A stretch of DNA of 64,000 nt from Alphaproteobacteria bacterium (GTDB taxonomy: Bacteria; Pseudomonadota; Alphaproteobacteria; ATCC43930; CGMCC-115725): positions 170,349-234,348 of the forward strand of contig JAGWNF010000001.1 of NCBI GenBank assembly GCA_028871455.1. The letters run 5' to 3'. Below are positions 22,786 through 33,319 of this stretch, piece after piece (the first letter of the stretch is position 1; the number at the start of each line of letters is the position of its first letter). The notes below the pieces were generated by a model that searched no databases, was not told where the DNA came from, and worked only from the letters and a program-made list of their open reading frames with translations. The position numbers and the translations under genes were made by a program.

Positions 22786-22863
22786 GTGATCTCGCTCTTT
22801 CTCTGGCTGCTGCGCATACCGGTTCCGGTCCTGGTTCTGCTCTACCTGTTCAAGGTGATCTGA
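22786..22863 (+). CDS. Possible 25-residue hydrophobic membrane peptide
   Basis: A GTG at 22786 is preceded by GGAGAG with five bases between, and opens a frame of 25 residues that is almost entirely hydrophobic: MISLFLWLLRIPVPV followed by LVLLYLFKVI. It would form a single membrane helix, broken by an I-P-V-P motif and ending in a lysine. No longer in-frame reading looks protein-like. Tiny membrane proteins of this kind are common but rarely annotated. It is convergent with msrP, 39 bp away. Coding status is uncertain. Confidence 0.45.
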   Translation: MISLFLWLLRIPVPVLVLLYLFKVI

Positions 22864-22902
22864 CCGGTACAGCCGCGCCCGATCAGGCGACGCTTCCGCG
22901 GA

Positions 22903-23871
22903 TCAGCGGAACAGCTGCTCGCCCTTGATGCCGTCGTACATCGTCGCGACGTATTCGCCGTAACCGTTCCAGATCAGCGTGGGCCGCCGCGTGTCTTCGC
23001 CGAGCTCGCGTTCGGTTGCTTGGCTCCAGCGCGGATGCGGCACGGCGGGATTGACATTGGCCCAGAAGCCGTACTCGTTGGATTGCAATGCAGTCCAGAA
23101 AGACACCGGCTGCCGATCGGTGAAGCTGAACTTGACGATCGACTTGATCGACTTGAAGCCGTATTTCCATGGCAGCGCCAAGCGCAGCGGCGCGCCGTCC
23201 TGCTTCGGCACCGGCTTGCCGTACATACCGGTGACGAGAAACGCGAGATCATTGTTGGCTTCGAACATGGTCATGCCCTCGATGTAAGGCCAAGGATAGA
23301 AGAAGGCGCGCTGGCCCGACGCCATCTTCGGGTCCATGAAGGTGACCATCTTGATGTACTTGGCACCGCTGAGCGGTTTCGCCATGTCGACTAGCGTCTT
23401 CAGCGGAAAGCCGGTCCACGGCACCGCCATCGACCACGTCTCCACGCAGCGGTGGCGATAAAGCCGTTCCTCCAGCATCACCTTCTTGAGCAAATCGTCG
23501 ATGCCAAGAGTGAACGGCTTCTCGACCATGCCGTCGATCGAGATCGTCCATGGCCGGATCTTCAGCGCATCGGAATACTCGTAGACGTCCTTGTTGGTCG
23601 TGAACTCGTAGAAATTGTTGTAGGTAGTCGACAGCTTTTGCGGCGTGACCAGCCGATCGAGCGTATATTTCGGGTCGCGCTTCGCCGGATAGAGGCCCGC
23701 CGACGGATCGGCATCGGCGAAAGCCGGCGCCGCTGCGGCCAGTGCGCCGGCGCCACCGGCAGCCGCCATCGCGCCCATGGCCTTGAGCAAGGCACGCCGA
23801 TTGTGGAACACCGCTTCCGGCGTCGATTCGCGCTCGGGGATTTCCCAACCCCGTTTCCGCTTCACCCACAT
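22903..23871 (-). CDS. msrP: Protein-methionine-sulfoxide reductase catalytic subunit MsrP (YedY)
   Basis: A 322-residue periplasmic molybdoenzyme that repairs oxidised methionines in envelope proteins. A Tat-like twin arginine (Arg25-Arg26 in FHNRRALLKAMG) is followed by an Ala/Gly-rich core. The molybdenum-ligating cysteine lies in YRHRCVETWSMAVPWTG, and the oxidoreductase molybdopterin fold continues through GAPLRLALPWKYGFKSIK. The start MWVKRKRG is set by GGAGG upstream. The usual haem membrane partner MsrQ is not adjacent. The cofactor is of the kind made by the moe/moa genes at 36.8-38.8 kb. Confidence 0.96.
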   Translation of the reverse strand: MWVKRKRGWEIPERESTPEAVFHNRRALLKAMGAMAAAGGAGALAAAAPAFADADPSAGLYPAKRDPKYTLDRLVTPQKLSTTYNNFYEFTTNKDVYEYSDALKIRPWTISIDGMVEKPFTLGIDDLLKKVMLEERLYRHRCVETWSMAVPWTGFPLKTLVDMAKPLSGAKYIKMVTFMDPKMASGQRAFFYPWPYIEGMTMFEANNDLAFLVTGMYGKPVPKQDGAPLRLALPWKYGFKSIKSIVKFSFTDRQPVSFWTALQSNEYGFWANVNPAVPHPRWSQATERELGEDTRRPTLIWNGYGEYVATMYDGIKGEQLFR

Positions 23872-23978
23872 GGCCGACCTCCGTCCTTGTGATCGCAGCG
23901 ATATCGTCAAGCCCGGGTCACATCAAGTCACGCTCCCGCGACTGCGGCTGAAACGATTTCAAGGCCCTCGAAACGGCG

Positions 23979-26006
23979 TTATTGCGCGGCTTCGCCGGTC
24001 CGCGCCGCCAGCACCTTCTCGGCCAGCTTGCCGGTCAGCTCCTGCAGCCGGTCGAAATGATGCGTGAAGGTGCCGGTGCCGAGCGTCACCGAGCGCAATT
24101 CGATGATGAGATCGTGCATCTCGGCCAGCGGCATATCCGTCGCCACCACGTCCCATCCGGCCCAATCAGGCTTCGCGTCGTAGCCCAGGATATGCCCGCG
24201 CCGGGCCGAGACAATGCGCTGGACCCGCGAGGTGAAGGCGTTGGGTATCGAGATTTCAACGCGGTGGATCGGCTCGAGCAACACCGGATCGCATTTCGGC
24301 AGCGCCTCGCTCATCGCCTGCCGCGCCACCGTCTTGAAGGCCTGGTCCGAGCTGTCGACAGCGTGGAACTGGCCGGTCACCAGCTTCACCGACAGGTCGA
24401 CCACGAGACTACCCAACGGTCCGTGCCGCAGATATTCCGTGACGCCCTCCTCGACCGCCGGAATGTAGTTACGCGGAATGGCGCCGCCGACCACGGCGTC
24501 GACGAAGGCGAAACCGCCGCCGCGTGGCAGCGGCTTGACCTCGATCTGGATGTCGGCGAACTGGCCATGGCCGCCGGTCTGGCGCTTGAAGCGCGAGTGC
24601 AGCGCGGCGCCCTTGCGGATAGTCTCGCGATAGGGGATCTGCGGACGACGCGCCTGGACAGCGAGGTTGAATTTGTGGCGCAGCCGATCGAGCGCGATCT
24701 GGAGATGGATGTCACCCTGGCCCCAGAGCACCAGTTCCTGGAGTTCCGCGTTCTGCTCGAGCGACAGCGTCGGATCCTCCTCGATCAGCTTCTGGATGGC
24801 GCCGGTGAGCTTGACGTCATCGCTCCGCTTCTCCGCCGCGATTGTCAGACCGAGGACCGGCTTCGGCGGCGTGATCGAGGGCAGCTTCGGCGCCGGTCCG
24901 GTCGCCAGCACGGTGCCCGTGGTGACACCTTCGAGCCGCGCGAGCGCCGCGATCTCGCCCATGCCGGCGCCAGGCAGTTTTTCGGATGCTGCGCCCTGGA
25001 GCCGCAGCACGCCGCCGACCCGCACGCCATTGAGGCTCATGCCTTCATTCACCGTGCCGCGCCAAATCCGGACGAGCGACAGCTTGCCGGCATGCGGCGG
25101 ATTGTAGGTCTTGATCACCTGCGCGACCGTGCCACTGCCGGCGCCAACGCCGAGACGCTCCGCGGTCACGGTGGCCGCTGGAGTTTCGTGCCGCAGCGCC
25201 TTCCACAAGCGGCGCACGCCGTGATCGAGGAGCGCCGAGCCGAGAAATACCGGCACGATCAAATCGCGCCGTAGATCCTGCGTGAGCTGCTTGTAGATCT
25301 CGTCCTTCGACGGCTGGATGTCTTCGAGCAACTGCTCCAGCAGCTTGTCGTCGAAATCCGCGAGTTTCTCAACCAGGCTGGTGCGCGACTCCTGTTCGGC
25401 CGCCGTCATGTCATCGGGCAGCTTGATCAGATCCGAGGCCTTGCCCGGCTGGTAGCGGTAGGCGCGCTCGCTGACCAAGTCGACATAGCCGGCAATGGTG
25501 CTATCCAGACCGGGCAACGGCACCTGGCGCAATACTAGCGGCCGCGCCGAAATCGACTGCAGCGCCGCCAGCACCTCCGAGACACGCGCTGACGTCTGAT
25601 CGATCTTGTTGACGAAGATCATGTGCGGAATTTGGCGATCGTCGAGGAACTTGAGCAGTGGCGACAACGCCAGCACGCGGTCAGGCACGGCCTCGCACAC
25701 CACCACCGCGACATCGGCGGCGAGCATCGCGGTCTGGGCCTCGGTCGCGAGCTCGACCGATCCCGGGCAATCGAGAAAAAACCAACGGTCACCGAGATAA
25801 GTGGCGTGCGCCGGGTTGATCTCGGTCGACATCTGGCGCGCCCGAGCCTCGGGAGCGGAATCGCCGACTGTGGTCTGATCTTTTTGGGTGCCGCGTCGGT
25901 GGATGGCGTCGGCGGCGAAAAGCAGGGATTCGAGGAGGGTTGTCTTGCCGGAGAGGTACGGTCCCGCCAGGGCCGCTACACGCGGCCCGCCTGCCCTTTC
26001 GCCCAT
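23979..26006 (-). CDS. Elongation factor G-like GTPase (EF-G paralogue)
   Basis: A 675-residue protein with the five-domain EF-G layout. The GTPase motifs depart from canonical EF-G: the P-loop is GPYLSGKT (residues 15-22), G3 is DCPGS (79-83) where translocases have a catalytic histidine after DxPG, and G4 is NKID (133-136). The later part contains RKGAALHSRFKRQTGGHGQFADI and the domain IV/V segment AGWDVVATDMPLAEMHDL. It therefore belongs to the EF-G-like group found beside the main fusA in many bacteria, whose role is unclear. It is transcribed toward msrP, with a gap of about 107 bp. Confidence 0.93.
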   Translation of the reverse strand: MGERAGGPRVAALAGPYLSGKTTLLESLLFAADAIHRRGTQKDQTTVGDSAPEARARQMSTEINPAHATYLGDRWFFLDCPGSVELATEAQTAMLAADVAVVVCEAVPDRVLALSPLLKFLDDRQIPHMIFVNKIDQTSARVSEVLAALQSISARPLVLRQVPLPGLDSTIAGYVDLVSERAYRYQPGKASDLIKLPDDMTAAEQESRTSLVEKLADFDDKLLEQLLEDIQPSKDEIYKQLTQDLRRDLIVPVFLGSALLDHGVRRLWKALRHETPAATVTAERLGVGAGSGTVAQVIKTYNPPHAGKLSLVRIWRGTVNEGMSLNGVRVGGVLRLQGAASEKLPGAGMGEIAALARLEGVTTGTVLATGPAPKLPSITPPKPVLGLTIAAEKRSDDVKLTGAIQKLIEEDPTLSLEQNAELQELVLWGQGDIHLQIALDRLRHKFNLAVQARRPQIPYRETIRKGAALHSRFKRQTGGHGQFADIQIEVKPLPRGGGFAFVDAVVGGAIPRNYIPAVEEGVTEYLRHGPLGSLVVDLSVKLVTGQFHAVDSSDQAFKTVARQAMSEALPKCDPVLLEPIHRVEISIPNAFTSRVQRIVSARRGHILGYDAKPDWAGWDVVATDMPLAEMHDLIIELRSVTLGTGTFTHHFDRLQELTGKLAEKVLAARTGEAAQ

Positions 26007-26162
26007 GTGTGCCTCCGCTTTGCGCCATGCGCCGCGTCCGGCCCGGTTTCGACCCGTTTCGGGGCTTTCTCAGGAACGCCCCGCCCGCTGGCGACGCAAT
26101 CTCCAATGAAGATGGTCGCGCCGCCAAGCGGACGAAGCAACGGGAATTTCGGCGAACGCGTC

Positions 26163-27407
<1,245 letters not shown>

Positions 27408-27500
27408 CTAACCGCTCATGCTGCACCGCGCAATGCCGGGCGTGCGCGATTTTCGTCGCATGCCGCTTGACTCGAATCCCGCCTTGCCCGCACTTTCGCA

Positions 27501-27684
27501 TCCGGTGGTTCCCCGTTGGGGGATCAAAAGGGAATGCGGTGCGCGCGTCGCGAGACGTGCAATGCCGTAGCTGCCCCCGCAACTGTAAGCGGCGAGCGCG
27601 GACCCCGTAACGCCACTGGCGGCGACAGCCGCCGGGAAGGCCGGTCCAAGCCAAGACCCGCGAGCCAGGAGACCTGCCACCGGC
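27501..27684 (+). ncRNA. Cobalamin (AdoCbl) riboswitch
   Basis: All the landmark pieces are present in order: GGTGGTTCCC at the 5' end, GGGGATCAAAAGGGAATGCGGTG, GCTGCCCCCGCAACTGTAAGCGG, then GCCACTGG, GGGAAGGCCGG, and the B12 box GAGCCAGGAGACCTGCC at about 27662-27679. It is followed 120 bases later by a TonB-dependent receptor gene of BtuB type. Binding of adenosylcobalamin would shut the downstream uptake genes. Confidence 0.96.
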
Positions 27685-27772
27685 CGTGGTCACGCGCGAG
27701 CGCGTCGGGCGGGGTGCACCGATGGAAGACCGGCCGGCGGGCGCGGCAATGCGTTCGGCGGGCGCCTTCAGT

Positions 27773-27797
27773 TCGCGGTGACGTGCCACCACCGCGA
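27773..27797 (+). promoter_or_regulatory. Hairpin just before btuB start, possible expression platform
   Basis: TCGCGGTG (27773-27780) and CACCGCGA (27790-27797) form a perfect 8-bp stem with a 9-nt loop, ending seven bases before the btuB ATG. The position fits a stem that hides the ribosome entry site when the riboswitch is bound, but no strong Shine-Dalgarno is visible and the switching partner strand was not identified. Confidence 0.45.
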
Positions 27798-27804
27798 GTC
27801 CGCC

Positions 27805-29766
27805 ATGCCCAACCTTGCCCTGTTTTCATCGCGCCGCGCGTCGGCGTTGTCACTTGTCGCTTTCGTCCCCGTCCTCATCTATGCGAGCGGCGCATCGGCC
27901 CAGCAGGCCCAAAGCGCCGGCACGAGTTTTGGCGCGATGACGCCGATTGTCGTCACACCGACTCTGATTCCGACGCCCGTCGCCGAGATCGGCGGCGACA
28001 TCACGGTGATCACGGCTGCCGACATCGCGCGCAAACAGGAACGCACGCTGCCCGACGTGCTCAAGGACGTGCCGGGACTTAACGTCGTGCAGACCGGCGG
28101 GCTCGGCGGTCAAACCTCTGTCTTCATGCGCGGCACCAATTCGAATCACACCAAGGTGCTGATAGACGGCATCGACGTGAGCGATCCGAGCACACCCTCG
28201 GGCGCATTCGATTTCAGCCAGATTCCGACTTGGGACATCGAGCGGATCGAAATCCTGCGCGGCCCGCAAAGCGGCCTCTACGGCTCGGACGCGATCGGCG
28301 GTGTCATCAATATCATCACCAAGCGGGGCGCCGGGCCGGCCAAGTTCAACGCCCTGGCCGAAGGCGGATCCTTTGGCACGTTCAATCAGGCGGCCGGCGT
28401 CAGCGGCTCGCAAGGCCGCGCCAATTACAACTTCAATGTCGTGCACCTGCGCACAGCCGATCTTCCGGTCACACCCGCCGACCTGCTCGCGTCGGGTGAG
28501 GCACGCAACAACGACTTTGCCAGCAACAAGACCTTTTCGGGCAAGGCCGGAGTCGACCTGACCGACAATTTCAGCGTGAACGTCATCGGCCGCTATGTTG
28601 ACACACTGCTGCGCAACACGACGGATACCTCGGCTTTCCCCAGCGCGCCCGAGGCTACACAAGCGACGCAGCGGGAACACGCGTTCTTCACGCGCGGCGA
28701 GGCCAAGCTTCTATCGTTCGATGGCCGGCTCGAGAACAAATTCGGGGTTGCCTTCACTCACTACACGCGCAGCAACACCGACGTCGACTCCGGCAACTCG
28801 CCATCGACCTTCTCGGGTGACCGCACCAAGCTGAACTGGCAGGGCACGGTTCATCTCGGCGCCGACCGCACGATTGTTACCGGCCTCGAAGATGAAACGG
28901 ATCGATTGGCCAACCTCGGACTGACGCCTTCCGTGCGCGACCGTGCCGGTTTTGCCGAACTGCACACGCCGATCCTGCCGAACCTTTTCGCCACCGCCTC
29001 GGTGCGCGTCGACGACAACAGCAGCTTCGGAAAGGCCGTGACCTGGCGGCTTGCGCCGGCCTATCTCGTGCCGGAAACCGATACGCAACTGCGGGCGAGC
29101 TACGGCACCGGATTCAAGGCACCGGAGCTATCGCAGCTCTTCGTAGGAACCTCCGCCAACGCGGCCCTTCGGCCGGAGAAGAGTCGAGGCTGGGATGTCG
29201 GGTTCGAGCAGCCTTTGCTGGGAAACAAGCTTCGGCTTGGCGCCACTTATTTCCACAACAGTATCCACGACCTGATCACGTTTGCGCCGACGGTACCTTT
29301 CCAAAACGTCAACATCAATCAGGCGACAACTTACGGCCTCGAATCTTTCGTGGCCGTGAAGCCGACACAGACCATCGATCTGCGCGCCGACTACACCTAC
29401 ACCGTCGCGCGGAACGACAATACGGGTTCGGCACTGCTGCGCCGACCAAAGAACAAGGCGAGCCTGGATGCGACCTGGCAGCCGGTCGACGCACTCACGT
29501 TGACGACTGAGATCATTTACGTCAGCACTTGGCTCGATGCGACTCGCGATAATCCGACGATCTTCACCGCCCAGGCGGCACCCTACACGCTGGTCAATAT
29601 CGCCGCCGAGTACCGCCTCACGGCGAACGCCACGCTTTTCGGCCGCGTCGATAATCTGCTTGACCGCCACTACCAGGAACCCATCGGCTTTTTGCAGCCG
29701 TCGCTAGGCATATTCGCCGGCATCCGGGTCGCCTGGGGCGGCGCGCCAACGGGGAACGCGAATTGA
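27805..29766 (+). CDS. btuB: TonB-dependent receptor, BtuB-like (vitamin B12 uptake)
   Basis: A 653-residue outer-membrane beta-barrel. A signal peptide ends at ASGASA near residue 32. A TonB-box-like segment (MTPIVVTPT) follows, then the plug domain (LPDVLKDVPGLNVVQTGG, FMRGTNSNHTKVLIDGID, IEILRGPQSGLYGSDAIGGVINIITK) and a barrel with the C-terminal FGRVDNLLDRHYQEP region and last strand. The cobalamin riboswitch upstream points to B12 as ligand; from the protein alone a siderophore receptor would be equally possible. Start at MPNLALF, 27 bases inside a longer frame. An unknown membrane protein gene follows after 49 bp. Confidence 0.93.
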   Translation: MPNLALFSSRRASALSLVAFVPVLIYASGASAQQAQSAGTSFGAMTPIVVTPTLIPTPVAEIGGDITVITAADIARKQERTLPDVLKDVPGLNVVQTGGLGGQTSVFMRGTNSNHTKVLIDGIDVSDPSTPSGAFDFSQIPTWDIERIEILRGPQSGLYGSDAIGGVINIITKRGAGPAKFNALAEGGSFGTFNQAAGVSGSQGRANYNFNVVHLRTADLPVTPADLLASGEARNNDFASNKTFSGKAGVDLTDNFSVNVIGRYVDTLLRNTTDTSAFPSAPEATQATQREHAFFTRGEAKLLSFDGRLENKFGVAFTHYTRSNTDVDSGNSPSTFSGDRTKLNWQGTVHLGADRTIVTGLEDETDRLANLGLTPSVRDRAGFAELHTPILPNLFATASVRVDDNSSFGKAVTWRLAPAYLVPETDTQLRASYGTGFKAPELSQLFVGTSANAALRPEKSRGWDVGFEQPLLGNKLRLGATYFHNSIHDLITFAPTVPFQNVNINQATTYGLESFVAVKPTQTIDLRADYTYTVARNDNTGSALLRRPKNKASLDATWQPVDALTLTTEIIYVSTWLDATRDNPTIFTAQAAPYTLVNIAAEYRLTANATLFGRVDNLLDRHYQEPIGFLQPSLGIFAGIRVAWGGAPTGNAN

Positions 29767-29815
29767 TTGCCTGCGCCGGAAGCCCTAGACTCTCCAACCA
29801 AACGAGGACCACACC

Positions 29816-30361
29816 ATGACGTTCAAATCATCCGCTCTGCCGCCGCTCGCGCGCAACGCACTGTGGCCGGCGCTGCTTGCTGTCGCCGCCGTGGGCGGCA
29901 GCTGGGCGCTTGCCTGTGTGACGCCGTTCGCCGCTTTCGCGGCGATCCTGGCCGAGACCGAGAGGCGAGGCACCGCACTCGCGACGATGGCGCTCATCTG
30001 GCTCGCCAATCAGGCGGTTGGCGTGCTGCTGCTCGGCTATCCGCTGGACATTCACAGCGCAGGCTGGGGTTTGGCCATCGGTGCCGCGGCGCTCTTAGCG
30101 ACGATCGCGGCGTCGGCCGTCACACGGCTCGAGCTGCGGCGCGGTCTGCGTCTAGTATTCGCCTTCGCCACCGCTTTCGCGGTCTACGAGGCGGCGTTGA
30201 TGTTGGTCGCGGCCGCCACCGGCGAACTGGCGGAATTCACGCCGGTCATCGTGGCGCAGCTCGTCCTACTCGAGGCGGCATGGCTTGCGGCTCTGGTCGT
30301 GCTGCACGATGGGCTCGCCCTCGTCGGCTGGCGTCCGGTCGACCGCCGCCTCGCCGCCTAG
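29816..30361 (+). CDS. Unknown integral membrane protein in the B12-controlled unit
   Basis: A 181-residue protein with about five hydrophobic helices (approximately residues 16-36, 40-75, 80-105, 112-135, 145-170), few charged residues in the membrane parts, and no recognised domain. A GAGG lies about ten bases before the ATG. It follows btuB in the same direction after 49 bp, so it is presumably under the same riboswitch. Roles to consider are cobalamin or cobalt passage across the inner membrane; this is inference from context. It does not resemble BtuC, CbtA, NikM or HoxN motifs that I can recall. Confidence 0.75.
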   Translation: MTFKSSALPPLARNALWPALLAVAAVGGSWALACVTPFAAFAAILAETERRGTALATMALIWLANQAVGVLLLGYPLDIHSAGWGLAIGAAALLATIAASAVTRLELRRGLRLVFAFATAFAVYEAALMLVAAATGELAEFTPVIVAQLVLLEAAWLAALVVLHDGLALVGWRPVDRRLAA

Positions 30362-30404
30362 CTCATCTGGCATCGCAGCGGGCGAGTCCTTATCTTAAGG
30401 GGCC

Positions 30405-32558
30405 ATGCCCACACCGTTGCTGACCGTCGACCGGCCGCTTGCCGACCAGGGCCGGCGCTTCGCCATCCAGTCCGAATTCCGCCCAGCGGGTGATCAGCCG
30501 AAGGCGATCGCCGAGCTGGTGCGCGGCATCCGCGAGAACGCACGTGACCAAGTGCTGCTCGGCGTGACCGGCTCGGGCAAAACTTTCACCATGGCGCATG
30601 TCATCGCCGAAACCCAGCGGCCGGCGCTGATTCTGGCACCCAACAAGACTCTGGCAGCCCAGCTCTACGGCGAGATGAAGAGCTTCTTTCCCGAAAATGC
30701 CGTCGAATACTTCGTCTCGTATTACGACTATTACCAGCCCGAAGCCTACGTCCCCCGCACCGACACCTATATCGAGAAGGAATCATCGATCAACGAGCAG
30801 ATCGACCGCATGCGGCACTCCGCGACACGCGCGATTCTCGAGCGCCCCGACACGGTCATCGTCGCCTCGGTGTCGTGCATCTACGGCATTGGCTCGGTCG
30901 AGACCTATTCCGAGATGACGTTCACACTCACGGCGGGCGAGCGCGTTGCGCGCGGCGACTTGCTGGCACGCCTTGTCGAGCTGCAATATCGACGCAATGA
31001 TGCCAATTTTGTCCGCGGCGCGTTCCGCGTGCGCGGCGACACAGTCGAGATCTTTCCCGCTCACTACGAGGACCGCGCCTGGCGTCTGTCGCTCTTCGGC
31101 GATGAGATCGAAACCATCCATGAGTTCGATCCGCTGACCGGCGAAAAGACCACTGCGATCGAATCGATCAAGATCTATCCCAACAGCCATTACGTCACGC
31201 CCAAGCCGACGCTTTACCAGGCCATCGAGCAGATCAAGCGCGACCTCAAGCTGCGCCTTGAGGAATTCCGCGGCCGGGGCAAGCCGCTCGAAGCCGAGCG
31301 CCTCGAGCAGCGCACGACGTTTGATCTCGAGATGATGCAGGCGACCGGCAGCTGCGCCGGCATCGAAAACTATTCGCGCTACCTCACGGGCCGCGCGCCG
31401 GGCGAGCCGCCGCCGACGCTGTTCGAGTACTTGCCCGATGATTGCCTGGTCTTCGTCGACGAAAGTCACGTCACGATTCCGCAGCTCGGCGGCATGTCCC
31501 GCGGCGACTGGGCACGCAAGTCGACGCTCGCCGAATACGGCTTCCGCCTGCCCTCTTGCGCCGACAATCGGCCCTTGAAATTCGAGGAATGGGATGTGAT
31601 GCGCGGCCAGACGGTATGCGTCTCGGCAACGCCGGGACCGTGGGAGTTGGGTCGCACTCAGGGCGTCTTTGTCGAACAGGTGGTGCGGCCGACCGGCTTG
31701 GTCGATCCGGTGCCGATCATTCGGTCAGTCGAAACCCAGGTCGACGACCTGATGGCCGAATGCCGCGATTGCGCCAAAAAGGGCCAGCGCGTCCTGGTGA
31801 CGACGCTGACCAAACGCATGGCCGAAGCGCTGACCGAGTACTTCCACGAGAACGGCATCCGCGTCCGTTACATGCACTCCGATGTCGATACACTGGAGCG
31901 CATCGAGATCATCCGCGACTTGCGGCTTGGCGTCTTCGACGTGCTCGTCGGCATCAACCTGCTACGCGAAGGCCTCGACATTCCCGAATGCACGTTGGTC
32001 GCAATCCTCGACGCCGACAAGGAAGGCTATCTGCGGTCGCGCACGGCGCTGATCCAGACCATCGGCCGCGCCGCGCGCAACGTCGAAGGCCGCGCGATCC
32101 TTTATGCCGACCACACGACGGAGAGCATGAAGGCGGCCATCGAGGAGACCAATCGTCGACGCGAGAAGCAGCAGGCCTACAACGCTGCGCACGGCATCAC
32201 ACCTGAAAGCGTCAAACGCGCCATCGCCGATATCCTCGAAAGCGTCTACGAGCAGGACCACATCACGGTCGAGACGGGCGAGGACGCAGCGCCCCATTAC
32301 CAGGGCCACAACTTGCAAGCAGTGATCGCCGACCTCGAGAGCCGCATGCAATCGGCCGCGGCCGATCTCGAATTCGAGGAGGCGGCGCGGCTCCGGGACG
32401 AGATCCGGCGGCTCGAAGAGTTCCATCTCGGCATCGGCAGTCCGGGCCTGCCGGCAGCCCCGCGTGGCCGCTCGACGGGCGGTCGCGCCGGAACTTCGGC
32501 CAAGGCGCTGGCCAAGGCCAAGGCGGCCAGAAGCCACCGCATGCGCGAGCGTTTTTGA
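30405..32558 (+). CDS. uvrB: Excinuclease ABC subunit B (UvrB)
   Basis: A 717-residue damage-recognition helicase of nucleotide excision repair. Walker A is [10 protein letters not shown] near residue 53. The beta-hairpin region [20 protein letters not shown] inserts between DNA strands, the DEAD-like box lies in [12 protein letters not shown], and helicase motif VI is [12 protein letters not shown]. The C-terminal UVR domain ([18 protein letters not shown]) binds UvrC, encoded about 1.1 kb downstream. I saw no alphaproteobacterial SOS box (GTTC-N7-GTTC) in the short gap before it. The SDR gene start overlaps its stop. Confidence 0.98.
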   Translation: MPTPLLTVDRPLADQGRRFAIQSEFRPAGDQPKAIAELVRGIRENARDQVLLGVTGSGKTFTMAHVIAETQRPALILAPNKTLAAQLYGEMKSFFPENAVEYFVSYYDYYQPEAYVPRTDTYIEKESSINEQIDRMRHSATRAILERPDTVIVASVSCIYGIGSVETYSEMTFTLTAGERVARGDLLARLVELQYRRNDANFVRGAFRVRGDTVEIFPAHYEDRAWRLSLFGDEIETIHEFDPLTGEKTTAIESIKIYPNSHYVTPKPTLYQAIEQIKRDLKLRLEEFRGRGKPLEAERLEQRTTFDLEMMQATGSCAGIENYSRYLTGRAPGEPPPTLFEYLPDDCLVFVDESHVTIPQLGGMSRGDWARKSTLAEYGFRLPSCADNRPLKFEEWDVMRGQTVCVSATPGPWELGRTQGVFVEQVVRPTGLVDPVPIIRSVETQVDDLMAECRDCAKKGQRVLVTTLTKRMAEALTEYFHENGIRVRYMHSDVDTLERIEIIRDLRLGVFDVLVGINLLREGLDIPECTLVAILDADKEGYLRSRTALIQTIGRAARNVEGRAILYADHTTESMKAAIEETNRRREKQQAYNAAHGITPESVKRAIADILESVYEQDHITVETGEDAAPHYQGHNLQAVIADLESRMQSAAADLEFEEAARLRDEIRRLEEFHLGIGSPGLPAAPRGRSTGGRAGTSAKALAKAKAARSHRMRERF

Positions 32559-33319
32559 TGTCGGGTCGCAGCGCGCTGGTGACCGGCGGCGCCCGGCGCA
32601 TTGGTCGTGCGATCGCTTTGACCCTCGCCGCCCACGGCTGGGACGTCGCCGTGCATTACGGTGAATCGCGCGAAGACGCCGAGGCGCTGGCGGCTGAGAT
32701 CGGCCAACGCGAGCGTCGAGCCGTGGCGCTTGGCGCCGACTTGACGCGCGAAGCCGACGTGATAGGCCTCGTTCCACGCGCGGCTGCGGCTGTCGGTCCG
32801 TTAACGCTGCTGGTCAACAACGCGTCGCTGTTCGAACGCGACGACGCGCTGACTGTTACGCGCGCCAGCTGGGACCGCCATCTGGAGACCAATCTGCGCG
32901 CGCCGTTCGTGCTGATGCAGGAATTCGCGCGGCAACTCCCCGCCGAAACCGACGGCTCAATCGTGAACATTCTCGACGAGCGCGTCTGGAATCTGACTCC
33001 CTACTTCGTCTCCTATACCGTCAGCAAGACGGCGCTGTGGACGCTGACGCAGACGATGGCGATGGCGATGGCGCCGCGTGTCCGCGTCAACGGCATCGGT
33101 CCGGGCCCGACACTGCCGAGCCCGCGGCAAAGTGACGAGCAATTTCGCCGCCAAGTCGAGCTTCTGCCGCTGCGGCGCAGCACGACGCCGGACGAGATTG
33201 CGCGCGCGGTGACGTTCATTCTGGATTCGCCGGCGATGACAGGCCAGATGATCGCGCTCGATGGCGGCCAACATCTCAACTGGGCACCGACCAGCCGCGT
33301 CCCGCCGGCGAGCGAGTGA
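32558..33319 (+). CDS. Short-chain dehydrogenase/reductase, pteridine-reductase-like
   Basis: A 253-residue SDR. The cofactor motif is TGGARRIGRAIA at the N terminus; NNAS follows near residue 87, and the catalytic Tyr-x3-Lys is in YFVSYTVSKTALW. The segments VRVNGIGPGPTLPSPRQS and MIALDGGQHL recall FolM/PTR1-type pteridine reductases, which suggests NADPH-dependent reduction of a pterin, but other small substrates are possible. The ATG overlaps the uvrB stop (TGATG), so translation is probably coupled. Confidence 0.88.
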   Translation: MSGRSALVTGGARRIGRAIALTLAAHGWDVAVHYGESREDAEALAAEIGQRERRAVALGADLTREADVIGLVPRAAAAVGPLTLLVNNASLFERDDALTVTRASWDRHLETNLRAPFVLMQEFARQLPAETDGSIVNILDERVWNLTPYFVSYTVSKTALWTLTQTMAMAMAPRVRVNGIGPGPTLPSPRQSDEQFRRQVELLPLRRSTTPDEIARAVTFILDSPAMTGQMIALDGGQHLNWAPTSRVPPASE

